NCBI GenBank assembly: GCA_013397695.1
Contig: VYZI01000287.1
Coordinates: 524,865 to 588,864 of the forward strand
Direction: 5' to 3'
DNA length: 64,000 bases
Origin: Centropus unirufus
Lineage: Eukaryota > Chordata > Aves > Cuculiformes > Centropidae
The notes under the pieces are model-generated. The model saw only the letters and a list, made by a program, of their open reading frames with translations. It did no database searches and had not been told where the DNA came from. The translations under genes and the position numbers were made by a program. Positions 1 to 11,770 of this stretch are shown here, piece after piece (within the stretch, counting starts at the first letter, position 1; each line of letters begins with the position of its first letter).

Positions 1-3000
1 TAGGGAGAATGTAATAAATGCACGCTTGAGTACCTGGGCAGTAAAATACTATAACAAAGCAGAAGAGAAAAATAATTTGATTAAGGTTCCGGTTCTATCA
101 GCTTAATTCGGGGAGTGCACTAGTTTGACATTGACTGAGAAGACACACACAGTCCTCTGTCGCTAGCAGCAAAACTGTTAAAAAGAAGATTTTCTGTTCC
201 ATGAAATGCCATATCTGTGAAATGTCAAAAAGATCAATTTTGAAAAGCCTTGCCTAAGAGGAAAAAATACTTTGAAATAACTACTTTTTAAAAGACGTTT
301 TTAAATCAACTGAACTGATAGCCCCATCTTCTAAGCTCAGAGGCCCCTTTTGGCTTAGCTTAACTTCTTCATCTATATTTCTTATTCATGATCTCTATCG
401 TAACTACCTGTTACAAAAACATGCCTGAAGAAGCTAAAGCATCCCAGTGCGTCCGGGGTTCAGAACGTTTTTCAATACTCTATCTGAGGGGGAGACGCAG
501 AGGCCATTGGAAACATCACAAAAGCAACATCATTCAGTTCTGCAGAAGGGAGAAAAAAGGCTCCCAGGAACCCTTCTGCTAAGCAAAGTGCTGGTTCCTG
601 CATGTTTGGGACTAGAGCAAGAAAAGCAGGACCAAGTAGTCCTGATTTCCAAGGGCTCCCAGACTCCCCTCATAATCTCTGGATTCACAACCTGCCCACT
701 GGACTAGCAGGAAGCCTGGTTTCATTTTACTGCAGAATATTAAAACAGAAAAAGTTTGACAAATTAATATTTGTCTCAAAAAAAAAGACCTTTCAGTGTA
801 AGACAGCTGAGAGCACATAAACATACATGATACTTCCTTTTGTTCATAGAGACTCTAATATGAATGTAGGAACTTTAATATACATGTGTGAATGAGAAAA
901 TATTTTAACTATTAATTTAAAGTTGTTATTTAACTCAAACTTGAAAAAAAAGTACTTCCAAAGTGATCAGGTATCCAAAGGTGAAAGTGAATGCCTAAGA
1001 TGCCTCACTGACAGTAACCAAGTTTTTCCAGAGGTATCACTGAGCACTTCTTTGCATGTTGGACTCCCAACACGATACCTCCTAGGTCTCTCCTGCATGG
1101 CAGCTTTTTCTTCACCAGTTCATGTCCAAAATGAAACATTGCAAATATGCCACAACTATTTCATAATAACTTATTAAGAGCTAACACAATGTGTTTAAAT
1201 CCCTAGTATATTTTTAATAATATGCCACACCCAAATAACATTTTTTCATAGAAAAAAATCCAAAATACTTTACAAAACAGGGTACACATTTTCTTCAAAC
1301 GAGATCTTTTACTCACTTGAATGCAGTGAAATATATGACACAGAACTGTCCTACACAGCACACTTACAAAGGATTGAAACATTTCCACAGTGTTTTTTAA
1401 TTTCCAGACTGAAGTACAGCACTGCACTCTGTTGGATGTACTTTTATAATAGAACAGAATAGTGAAAATGAACAACCAGACTGGCATTTTAATGCCTGTA
1501 ACACTGCAGTTCAGACTGAGTTTAGATATATTCTGCTCCGTCCTGCAGCCTTGTGATAAATATTCAATCGTAACACCTACTAAGGTATTCAAAGAAATAA
1601 CTTGAAATACTTTCTTAAACGGTAGAAGAGGCTTTTTAAATGTTTAGTGATGTTCATGTTACTTTTTAATGTTTTTAGCTTTAAAGCACATGTAATTAAA
1701 ACATAGCTTGCTGCACCTTGATTATGACATGACAGTACCTAAATATATATGTATATGAACATGTCCATATTCCTGTCTAAATGTTAAGCAAGTGACAAAA
1801 TCCTACCAACTACTGTTCTGCCGCTGCTGCCACTGCAGTGCCTATATACAAGGCCAAATCCAAGAGCAGTTCCGTTGGGATAGTGCAAGTTTCAAATGGA
1901 TTATCTGAACCACAGAATGAAGATCCACCTGACTTTATCCTCCTAAAACTGAAGTATTTTGTCTAAACTAGTCAAATAGCCTTCTTTTTCCTTTTGTTCA
2001 GACAATTATCTCCAGAAGTTTACTCATGAGACAGCTGAGGATTAACCTCTCTGGGACTGGTGCACCTCCACACCTCACTGCTGAGGGAGCCCAAGACATC
2101 TAATTTCTCTACTAAACTTAGGTAAGATTACCTGTATCCCAAATTTATCGGGTAGTTCAGAGTAGCAGAGAACTTCAGGAATCAACATGCTGAACTAATT
2201 CCTTCCAAGTTAGATGGAGACTGAATTGGACACTCCAACAGTGAACAGTTTACAAGCAAAACTCCAGAGGACTAGGAAAAACTAAGTCGGATTTAATGTT
2301 ATTTCCCATTTCCCCGAAACATAAACGCTGACTGGGCTGCTCTGCTCTTAAGCTATGGGCACAAACCAGCCAGTCAAGTAACACCGCAGCAGAGGTCTTG
2401 ATATAATTCACAATCACAGTGTAAGAAAAACTGCCACATGTAGTACTTTTTTTTCCTTCTTATTTCAATCTCACAAGAATCCAGGAGAACAGCGTTTTCC
2501 CCCAGATTTTTTCATAAAAAAGGGGTGGAGGGTGTTTATCAAAACCTTGCTCTTCCATTGGGATGCACCTAGAAAAAAATGGCATAACTGCGGAAAAGAT
2601 ACTGTAACGCACAATTTCAAATTGAATGGAGACTGATGAGAGAAAGACAAGAAGATGTGGAAGGAGACAGGCAGTAGCGAGAACATTTAAATATAAAGAC
2701 AATTCAATGATTATTTATAGCATCTAATTTTTTTTCTGGACTGTAGCTAACTAAATATATACCACATGTCCCCAGCAGCTATCTATCATTGTAAATAGCA
2801 GTTTTCTATAGATACAGAGTCTGGGACAAGTCTAAAGGAAGGATTTTAAAAACATTAGTGAAAAATGTCATTTGACTGTTTGAGGGAGAAAGCTTCTTTT
2901 GTATCGCAGATACAGGTCACAAACCTCTTCATGCATTTACAGGAATCCTCATTAATATCAGTCCTTGCCAAAAAAAACCCAGTAATTATATTTCTTTCTT

Positions 3001-4039
3001 TTGCTTATGTGATAATGAAGAGAAAAAGGATTTTTTTTTTTAAGAATATCAACTTTAAGAAGTTCACAAAGTGCTACAGCATAATGGAGGTGGAAGCACA
3101 ACCTAGAGATTCCATCCAAAAGCTAGCGATTTCAGGACTTGACAAACTTCCCTCCCAGTGAAAGATCACAGAATTTCATAAGAGAACATTCTCAACAGTC
3201 CAAAAGCGAGAGACAATGGGAGGAGAAAAACAAACTTAACATTTATGAGAAAAACTTCAGCAGTGCCTTGTCGATATGCTTGGGTCAGGATGAAAGTGGA
3301 ACAATTACAAACTGAAGATTCAAATGGGGAATACATTTCCAATCTAGAAAGGAAACTCCTCAGAAGAATATTTGTAACAAGAAGTTATACAAGCTGCCTT
3401 GGAGTTCACAGACAACTTTCTGTCATAAGTAGAAGCAGAATAACTGAAGCAATCTCTTAAAAATCTCAATACTAAGAAACACATTAATTACCAATATGAA
3501 TGCCCATGAGACTGAGCCTTTCCTGTTGCCTCAGAGCTATAACTGGTCTGTTACGCAGCAAGAACTGTCATTTGGATTACAGATGGCAAATAACTGACAG
3601 AAGCAGGCTTCAGGCATCCTTTTTCATCTTTACCATGCAGTCTTATGCTAATTTAACTTAGTGTTTACATTTTCTCTTCACTCTACTGTGATATCAGTGC
3701 TGTTCCACACACAGTCTGAACTGTCATACGCCACAAATGAGATTATTCTCTTTTCTTCTTGCAACTAAATTCTCCAAATGTAGTATTTTGAACAAGAACA
3801 AAATAAAAACCTTGTGCTTAATATGTCTATAGCAAAAGATATCCCCTGTGGAGATTACTATCCCGCATCCTATTTAACGTAACAAAGGTAGCACTGTTGC
3901 TCCTGAGGAGATCATTATCCTTTTCTGCTATATTTGAGGGCAGCACCTTATTCAAATCAACATCAATGTGTCCCATCATTAATGTTTTGAACAAATGTTA
4001 TTATCTAGACAAAGTGATTCTACTCTCACTTTTAAAATA

Positions 4040-4084
4040 ATCATATGGTCAAGTGCCTCTGTCCGTGGCACTTGACCATATGAT
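4040..4084. repeat. Perfect inverted repeat / hairpin, 18-bp arms, 9-nt loop
   Basis: The left arm at 4040-4057 (ATCATATGGTCAAGTGCC) is exactly matched by its reverse complement at 4067-4084, separated by a 9-nt loop at 4058-4066. Allowing a two-base bulge (TA on the left), pairing continues outward through AAAATTTT-like sequence to about 26 base pairs. Each arm carries CATATG, an E-box-like hexamer. The stem would form in RNA from either strand, including the NOL4 pre-mRNA. It may be a small-RNA precursor, a fold-back transposon remnant or a cruciform-prone site; none of these is proven. Confidence 0.9.
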
Positions 4085-4412
4085 TTTTAAAAACTGCTGA
4101 AGATGCTGAAACAGTAATATGGAAACCAGAAAATAATTAAAACCAACAAACAGGTATCTATTACATTTCATAATTATACAAGACATAAACATAAAACACC
4201 ACTTAATCTCTTAGGAAGTTAATAGGAGCTCCTCCAAAGACTTTGGATAGTCATAGGCTCATGTTCCTACCTGCAAATGGTGAAGCAGGACAGACTTCCC
4301 TCCAGACCCAAAAGGGCTGAAGTCTTTGGCATGAGCTCCATTGTCTTGCCACTTCCATTCATGGGCAGCAAAGTCAATATTTTAGAGGGTAATTTTTTTT
4401 ATTTAAAAAGAA

Positions 4413-4455
4413 ATAAACTGTCATAAACTCATAATAAACTCATCATAAACTGTCG
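4413..4455. repeat. Short tandem array of ATAAACT units
   Basis: Four units start at 4413, 4423, 4434 and 4445 with spacings of 10, 11 and 11. The outer two continue GTC and the inner two CAT, suggesting nested local duplication. Confidence 0.75.
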
Positions 4456-6286
4456 TGGAACAGTATAAAAATAGGGAATATTTCTGAACTATAGAGTGCC
4501 TATTTTGATCATGTTCCTCATAATCTTGGCTCCTTTTCCTATCCCAGAAATAAATTTAATCCTACAATCTTTATTCATATGAAAGTAGCATTTGCGAATG
4601 TGCATTGAAGTCAAGCCAACCTAGCTCTTAAGGGTCAGGCTGCAAGTGCCTCATTCCTATTGCAGAACAGTTGTGCAAGTCTTTCAGATGACAAAAAGTG
4701 AGCCAGTTTACATAACTGCTCATCACTGTGAATAATGACATTAATGAGGCCATAAATTGGAATGGTTAGGAGACTTGCTAGCATTGGCTAATTTTGTAAG
4801 TATTTTCAATTGAACGTACAGCAAAATACAAATGTTTGGCATCATGAAACCTGAACTTGATGCTGCTGAATTATTTTCAGGCAGAGTGAGTAGATGCAAT
4901 TTAATGCTACTTAGCGTATCACAGAAAATATTTACTTTCTGGTTTTCCTTCTTTTAGTTTGGAAGGCTACACAATCTGACACGTACATCACCAGTCAACC
5001 TTCAGCACTTTATTCTGTACAGATGTCCTTAATTCTACCTGTCACTCTTCATCTGAGTTTCCATTGTTCAGAAACAGTGTTATTCCAATGTTTCAATTAA
5101 TGAAACCATTCAGGTGATTAAAATCACAAACACATACAAAAGTTTAGTTTCTGTGTTTGCTTTTTGTGTCATCCAATAGTGGCCTTACCCTACACATAAA
5201 CAGGATATTTTGATCTTAAAACTGTCAGCTACCTTCTTAACGTATGGAAATCATAAGTATTCTGCAAAGACGGCAGGAAAGACAGAGAGAAAGAGAGAAA
5301 CAGTAAAATTCAATAATCTTCAATAATTCTTTAAGGTAATCAATGGGTTTGCGGATGATTAATTAAAAAAAATAATGATATGTTTGATCACTAAATGATA
5401 CCTATTTGTAATGATGAGGTGATTTTATCGTCATCTAATGGCCAGAGAGATAGCTAAGACACATCAAACATAAGGAGCATAGCTACCTAGTTTCTTCTGC
5501 CTTTCCTCGGAAATATGAAAGTTTTTTTAGAGATAATGAAGCTGCCAATTAGTAAGAAGACTTGTTATTTACCCATTTCTGCACTACTGAGAAATAAAAA
5601 AATATTAATTTCTGAAAACAATGATAGTTGCACACTATCAAAATTTTCATGGATTTTGGTGCAGTTACAATTACTAAACTATTGGGATGCTAAACCTGGA
5701 AGCTTGACGTTTGTGTCTTGCACATGTATGTATCAACTGAAAAATTTCAAAGGGGTAACTTTTACTGATAAATAATAGGTTAAAACATACAAGAAAAAGA
5801 TCCCAAAGCCAAAGCCATTGCCAGTGTGATGCTACTACACTGGGCATGTTCTTGGGTATAGACTTTCTTTAGCAGTTTTTTACATGGCTCACAGAAATAC
5901 AACTAGCAGAGGCATTTTAGAGAACAATTGATCTTATTGCAAGATTTTTCCAGGCAAAAATCTGTAATGGGAACCTAAAATAGGAAATAAGTCACTATAC
6001 ATGCCATCACTTGTTTCCCTTATGCCTTGCTTCATTTTTCTTTTCCTACGCACCCCTCCTAGCTCATCTTGTGAACTCTACCATCTCAATGCATTTGAAA
6101 ACAAGTGAACAAAGGGAATAAATTTAGGAAGAATGAAGGAGTGAAAAAGAAACCTCCAACCTTGTATTACCAAAAAAAAAAAAAAAAACCAAACAAAAAG
6201 ACACTAAGATGAAAACAAAATAGTGCCATGGATTTACATATGGGGTTTTGATGGAAACTAGGGCTGGGTTTTAAATCAAAACTCAC

Positions 6287-6478
6287 CATCTCAAAACCAC
6301 TTCTTTTCATCCGCCTGCAGGACTTGAGGTAAGTACGTATGCGTTTTCTGGCACGCTCTTGATACTCAGGGAATTGTCGCCTGCATGAGTCAATGATAGC
6401 CTGGATCTTTTCTTTGGGCTGCTTAGAGATTGGGACCATTCGGTCCAAGTTTTCATCTACAAACAGCCTGACAAACAT
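6287..6478 (-). CDS. NOL4: NOL4 internal coding exon, 192 nt (helical, basic segment)
   Basis: The exon has 64 full codons, from MFVRLFVDENLDRMVPISKQ to the end RRMKRSGFEM, with both borders in phase 0. The acceptor AG lies at 6480-6479 after ttgccaac, and the donor is gtgagt. This is the part of NOL4 I recognise most strongly. It is predicted helical and ends in a dense basic region (residues 41-59: ERARKRIRTYLKSCRRMKR), which fits a nuclear or nucleolar localisation signal and possibly nucleic-acid contact. Relative to the human protein as I remember it, Arg replaces Ser in SCRRQF and Tyr replaces Phe in FPEYQ. The initial ATG is an internal codon, not a translation start supported by context. 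Reading past the donor gives a low-complexity Phe-rich tail typical of intron read-through. The next NOL4 exon downstream was not found within positions 1-6286. Confidence 0.95.
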
Positions 6479-7228
6479 CTGTTGGCAAGAGGGAGACAGA
6501 GGAGATGGGTTTGGAGGGCAGCTCTCTTCTCTTCCTAGTTTCCTGTCTTGATTACTGATAGGAAGACATTTTTGTCTATCCACTGAAGAGTTTTGTTATG
6601 GGGAGCCAGAAATATTAAGCAAACAGTTCTTTAAAGGGTTATTTTTGAGGGGGCTGATTAAAAAAAAAAAAAAAGACAAGAAAAGAATAGCCCATAGGAC
6701 ACCGAACTTGTGAGATAAACCAGAACAGATTGTGAAAACAGGCACTACTTAAGTTTCATTAACAATAAGCTGTGATTGCTAATCACTGTATTGCACTGAC
6801 TATGACTTTTTCTTTGTTTGAACAATTGTTTGTGTTTTCATGCATAATAACAATCATTGGGAAAGCAATAGAGAACAGCTGACCACTGTTACGGTCTTGT
6901 GATAAACTAACTACAGCCCCTTTCCATTCAATGAGTGAACATGCACATACACACCCACATCCACACACACACAGGTGTGCACACACACACACACACACAC
7001 ACAGAACAAAGCTTTATTTTTCTCACTGGTAAAGATGGCCCTCTGCCTTAAAATTTTAAACACAGTATATCTGTCATCTGTTAGCAAGAGTTTAATGTGC
7101 ATTAAAAAATAGGTGAAATAAATCCTGCAAGTTAAATTAATGTGCCTTTAATAGTATCCAACTTACCCAAAATAAGAGTGTAAAGGAATAGTAGAAGTAA
7201 ACATGAGAGCAAGTTCAAAAGGACTTAC
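6479..7228 (-). other. NOL4: Short NOL4 intron (750 nt) with UG repeat
   Basis: Complete intron between the 180-nt and 192-nt exons, with gtaagt at its 5' end and ccaacag at its 3' end on the minus strand. It holds an A-run on the + strand at 6660-6674, which is a U-tract in the transcript about 180 nt before the acceptor, and a CA/TG microsatellite. It is very short compared with the flanking introns, so the two exons are likely transcribed and spliced as a closely linked pair. Confidence 0.92.
6943..7003. repeat. CA/TG microsatellite
   Basis: An interrupted CA-rich stretch: short CA runs, one at 6962-6973, a GGTGTG interruption, then 12 uninterrupted CA units at 6980-7003. In the NOL4 transcript it is a UG repeat, starting about 225 nt after the donor of the 180-nt exon. 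Cys/Val-rich open frames over this stretch are artefacts of the repeat. Confidence 0.97.
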
Positions 7229-7408
7229 ATTAAAGGCTTTCAGTCGCTCAGCTTCTACCCCATCTGATTCATTAACCTTCTCAGGATCTTCCTGCTCGTC
7301 ATGGTCATCCTCATCCTCATCTCCTCGATTCAGAGACAGATCTTCAGCACCTCTGTCTACACTCTCATTCTTGCCCGAGTCATAGCTTGAATAGCTATGT
7401 GCAGGGGA
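7229..7408 (-). CDS. NOL4: NOL4 internal coding exon, 180 nt (acidic segment)
   Basis: The exon has 60 full codons, beginning SPAHSYSSYDSGKNES and ending EAERLKAFN, with both borders in phase 0. The acceptor AG is at 7410-7409 after a pyrimidine-rich cattttcag, and the donor is gtaagt directly after the Asn codon. The first third is Ser/Tyr-rich, followed by AEDLSL (7331-7348) and then a strongly acidic run (residues 30-41 are nearly all Asp, Glu or His). Acidic tracts are common in nucleolar and chromatin proteins; the partner here is unknown. AEDLSL is a second PxDLS-like motif, weaker because it lacks the proline. Since the length is divisible by three and both borders are phase 0, the exon could be included or skipped without breaking the frame. 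Confidence 0.94.
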
Positions 7409-10400
7409 CTGAAAATGGACAAAAAGAACACGCTTGTAAAAATTCACCATGGAAATAAGGTCTCCTCATCAAAAATGCTTTATAAATATTTAAAGAATTC
7501 CATTATTTCTTTTTATCCTTTATTCAACATAAAGTGCTCATAATCCTTGTAAAAGCAAACAGGACCTAAATGTGACCAGCTGCAAATTGAGTAAATCAAT
7601 TAACAAATAAATTACCTATGATAATTATACTTAGCATTAGACCTTTGCCATACAGCCTTGTTTAAGTATTACATACAGAACTTTTCTACAAGCACCAACT
7701 TCTTTGCCTTAGCCAAGATAAAGGGCAGTTGATTTACATAAAACTCTAAAGGATTAAAAATTATACCTTCTAATGCAAAGAGGTTTAAATAGGAAATACT
7801 GATATTCATCCAATCGATATAAAATATTATCAAGACATGCAATAAGTTATTGAAAACATTGAGATGATAATGTCATAGTTTCCCTTGCAAAACCCCAGAA
7901 TGAGGTAGCGATGTGTAGGTCAGTTAACATTTTGAATGCTCACGTGGTAAATCACATAGTAAGATAATCAGATAGTAAAACCATTTTCTGTTTGCTTAGC
8001 AGCACTCAGAACTTTCCCCTGAGCAGAAATACAGCTTGCTGGATAAAACAGATGACCATCTCATTAAAGTGTATCCACTCTAGCATCAAGAAGTTTTCAA
8101 TTATCAAAAAACAATACTGTGCATTTTTCCTTGCAGTATCAAGAGTTCAGTTACGTGTTTCCACTTCAGACCACAAAAAGACATCAGTAAATAAAAAGCC
8201 TTCTACTATTCAACACTTCAAGATCAAAGCTCTCCCCCAGTCATGAAAAAATATTAGAGTATCTTTACCAGAGACATCAGACTCACATTCAAGTAATTCA
8301 GGACACAACTTCTGTAATATTTTAATCTCTTAATATTTCAGTATTTTTCTCTCTTGCTTCAAAGCATACCATAGTCTATTGGAGAATTCTGAATCAGGTG
8401 GTACATGATGAACCCCACATACCAGGTTTCATTAGGTGCCTCCTGTCTAAATGTCACCAAAAGTCAGGAACATGATGCCTGAACCAAAAACCACACTTCA
8501 AATACTTAAAATCATCTCTTGATCTACATTCTGAGCTTCCTAAATCTCCCTTTATTTCAGGGTGTTTTCACCAATCACAGAATATAGCTGGGCAGTGAGG
8601 TAGGAGGGAAAGGCCAATAACATCATCCATCTTTAAGGTATATTTCTTGCTTTTTATTCTTATTACAACATCTTTTTTCTTTCTCTACTTTCATTTCCAT
8701 CTTACTTTGGTCCTCTGTACATCATCAGTTTTGGAGGCACACTCATACATTTCCTTGCTTTGCCTAAGAGTACTCCTATGCCAAGCCTTCCCTTTTCATC
8801 CTCTCCAGACTATGTTCTCACATTACAAATCCCCCAGAGTTCCACTTTTAATCCCTAATGCTCCTAACACCATAACTTGCAGCTTCTCTCTTTCCCTTCC
8901 TTGAACGTCTCTACTCTCTAGACCCCTGTTCATTCTCTAGATCCTTAGAGCAGATGTAGGAAGAATGAGAAATCACCAAAAGAAAGCAGAAGAGCCAGCC
9001 TTTGGATAAAAAACCCTTCAACAAGTAACAAACTCAGCATCCTTCTTGTAGCCTGACTGCACAGTTACTAGGAAAGAAACTAGCCAGGGTTCAGGTTAGC
9101 AGATGTGAAATAGCATGGGAAGATGAGGCTTGGTAGAATACAAAAAACCCCCCTATTCCTTTTCTTGACACTGATATTTTGTTCTGGGAAGATGATGAAT
9201 ATCTATATGGCTGCCCAGTGAGATAATTCTTCTATGCAGGAGGTGTGAAATTCATTGAATTATCATCCTCCAGAAGACTATGATTCCATCCTCATAGTTT
9301 ACTAGGTCTAGCACATAAACAACAGTATTTAACCTGGCCAATGGCTCCCAGGAGGCCAACAGCTGCAGCCTTGCAGCCTGTTATGAAGGAGCAAGAGTGA
9401 TTTTCCTTGATCCTGTAGAGATTCCCAGAGAATTATTTTTTTTTACATAAAAAAGCTACAATTAATTCCTACAATTATTGTAATTGTGTCCAGGTGCTAT
9501 GCAGAAGGTCTGACCTCGGCTGCAAGACTTTTTCCTTTGTACGTCTTTGTTTTACCTCGTACTACAGTTATTCAGCATGCAGGGGGCTTCTAGATAATCA
9601 GAAGACATTTTGTTTGCTAGGCACAATATAAAGTTGTAGAATCCATTGCCCTGTCTGAAACCCTCGTTCTGCAGACACTTGATTTCGCGTGACTCATTTA
9701 ATCAAATTAAATCTAATTAGACTACTCATGTGCATAAAGTTAAACAGATGCAAAAGTCATTTCAGTAGGTATACATGTTTGGGCTGGATATCAAGACTGT
9801 AAATTATGTACCAGGATTGAGACTTGCTTTTGTGAAGGAAAGTCATTCAGACCAAAATGGATTATCTATCTCTCCCAAAAAAACCCAACAATTTTTGGGG
9901 GGAAGGGGTGTTGTTGTTCAGTTTGTGTTTGTTTTGTTTTTTTTTAAGAAAGTATTGCATAGAAAGCCTTGCTCAATGTCCTATCCAAAATATTTATTTC
10001 AAAAATTACTTTAGCATCTTCTATGAACCGAGGAGAACAGCATATTCTGAGAAAGTTGGGTGGCAGGAGTCTACATTTATTAATCATGAATTTGAAGTTT
10101 GCATACAGTAGCAGGAAAAAAAGGTGTTTTATTTCCCAGCTGTTATGTCGGCAACCTGAGGGAAACAAGTTACAAAAGCTCAGATAGGAATAAAATTTCT
10201 ACCTTTTCATATTTCTACACAGATGACTGTTGAGTCAGAGAAGGAACAGGCTGTTTCTCTCACTTGTGTTGACTCTGCACTTGTGCAAAAGCTGATAAGC
10301 ATTTTCTTTTGGTACTCTATAAAGCAGCTGCAGTGCTTAACAAACATAGAGTAGGACAGCAGAGGGCTACTTTCCCTTAGTTCACATTTCCAGTGTTAGT

Positions 10401-11399
10401 TCTTGCATTATCCTTTCAAAAGGCTGCTCCCACCTTTGCGAGACAGGAACAAGATCATTGAAATTCCTCTACACCCTTCGACACATACATTTTTATGATC
10501 CTGCAGTGAAGTAGACTGGAGAAGTGATCTTGATTCAAATGTTTTGGGGTTTTTTGTTTTTTTTTAAATTATTTTTGCTAGTCTGTTTAACACCAGGATC
10601 AGTTCTTGGCTGCAGTTCACGACCTGAAATCACAAACCTTTGTGCTGACAGAATGTAAGCATGGAAGGGACAGAGGAAGCATTCACGTACGTCCCTGTTG
10701 ACAGCAACGCAAGATTAAAGCAATTATCAACTGGAAGCATTACTAGACACAAGATGTTTCACAGATTAAACCTTTGTGCTTAACAAATGTGGGTTGGAGA
10801 AGAAAGTGACACCAATGTAAAATGAGAAGTTATTCGAGAACAAGTTAAGCCAAGGCTAAGGCCAAGAATATTGTCTCACCCAAACACATAAATGATTATA
10901 AAGTTTTCTTAAAAACACTGGGATGTGGATAGAGATATTTTTGCCACTTTGTCCTTGCCCTTTTCTGAAGGTTCCGTGTTCATTAATTTAATCTCGTCCT
11001 TGCTGTAAGAACTATTAAACACTCCAGGCTTGTAAAAATTAAAGTGAAGGTTCTTGCCTAACAACCTGCTTTCAGGAGCTTGAGACATGAAATAGCGACA
11101 TCTTTTCAATAGATTAAAATTCACCAACAAAATTCACCTGACGTAAGGTAAGTGTCAAATCATACAATAAACTCCTAGGAGGACATCACAACATCATGTA
11201 GTTTATCTTGCTGTCACAGAACAAGGTCAGTGGTTCCTTCCTGGCCCCTGTTTGTTGGGTGCCTTAAGACTTCCAGCAGCAGAGATGCTATGCATCCCCC
11301 AGATTATCTGTATTGGTGTTCCATTGTCTTCAGAATTTAAAAAAAATTCTTAGTACCCACTTTTGACTCTCAAAAACAGCACTAAGTCCATTTCTTTTT

Positions 11400-11770
11400 C
11401 ACTCATCTACCAGGTACAGGTGTTCCTGGAGAAAAGTGCATTCTCTTGCCTCTCTACAAGCCTCTTTCAGACATTTGAAGACCGATCTGTCACCTCCCCT
11501 TAATCTTCTCTTCCTAATAAATTCATTTATGCTATGAAACTTCCATTTTCCACATTCATAATCATTCCTACTGGTCTGCTCAGGATGTTCTTTATTTGAT
11601 CTGAAATTGCTCCAAGAGCAACTCTCGAAACTCCAAGTGCATTCCATATGTGGCCATTCTGTGGAGAACATATTCCTTTATTGCCTGACTGATTTCTAGT
11701 ATGCTTACAGCAGAAAAAGCCTATCACTTTATTTGTAAGATAAAAGAATACTCCATACATGTAAAAGACA
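11400..11770 (-). mobile_element. Ancient CR1-like LINE fragment (degenerate)
   Basis: The stretch around 11460-11600 resembles, with many differences, the antisense of the 3' part of old CR1-type LINEs (the segment reading roughly 'atttgaagac..tcacctccccttaatcttctcttcc'). No terminal octamer repeat or insertion duplication is visible. Borders are approximate. It could be another LINE family of similar age. Confidence 0.45.

Larger units (their letters stand above)
1..6286 (-). other. NOL4: NOL4 intron (downstream part, incomplete)
   Basis: AT-rich non-coding sequence between the 192-nt exon and the window edge. No further NOL4 exon, RNA gene or convincing transposon was recognised. It contains an exact inverted repeat (4040-4084), a small ATAAACT tandem array (4413-4455), an AT-rich stretch with homeodomain-like TAAT motifs (about 4720-4960) and several A/T homopolymers, including a poly-A run at about 6173-6188. 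Open frames here (for example 130 codons on the minus strand at 1203-1592) lack known domains and look like chance. Confidence 0.75.

Noticed and set aside
1203..1592. 129-codon minus-strand frame, tested as a possible further NOL4 exon
   Set aside because: Its sequence shows no similarity to the NOL4 C-terminal part and lacks convincing splice borders.
6479..6583. Upstream extension of the 192-nt exon starting at a Met (MDRQKCLP)
   Set aside because: It precedes a good acceptor (ccaacag) and does not resemble NOL4; intronic read-through.
6783..7102. Cys/Val-rich open frames on the minus strand
   Set aside because: Direct translation of the CA/TG microsatellite.
7409..7450. Upstream extension of the 180-nt exon (MVNFYKRV)
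   Set aside because: Lies before a good acceptor (cattttcag); the protein is continuous with the 284-nt exon instead.
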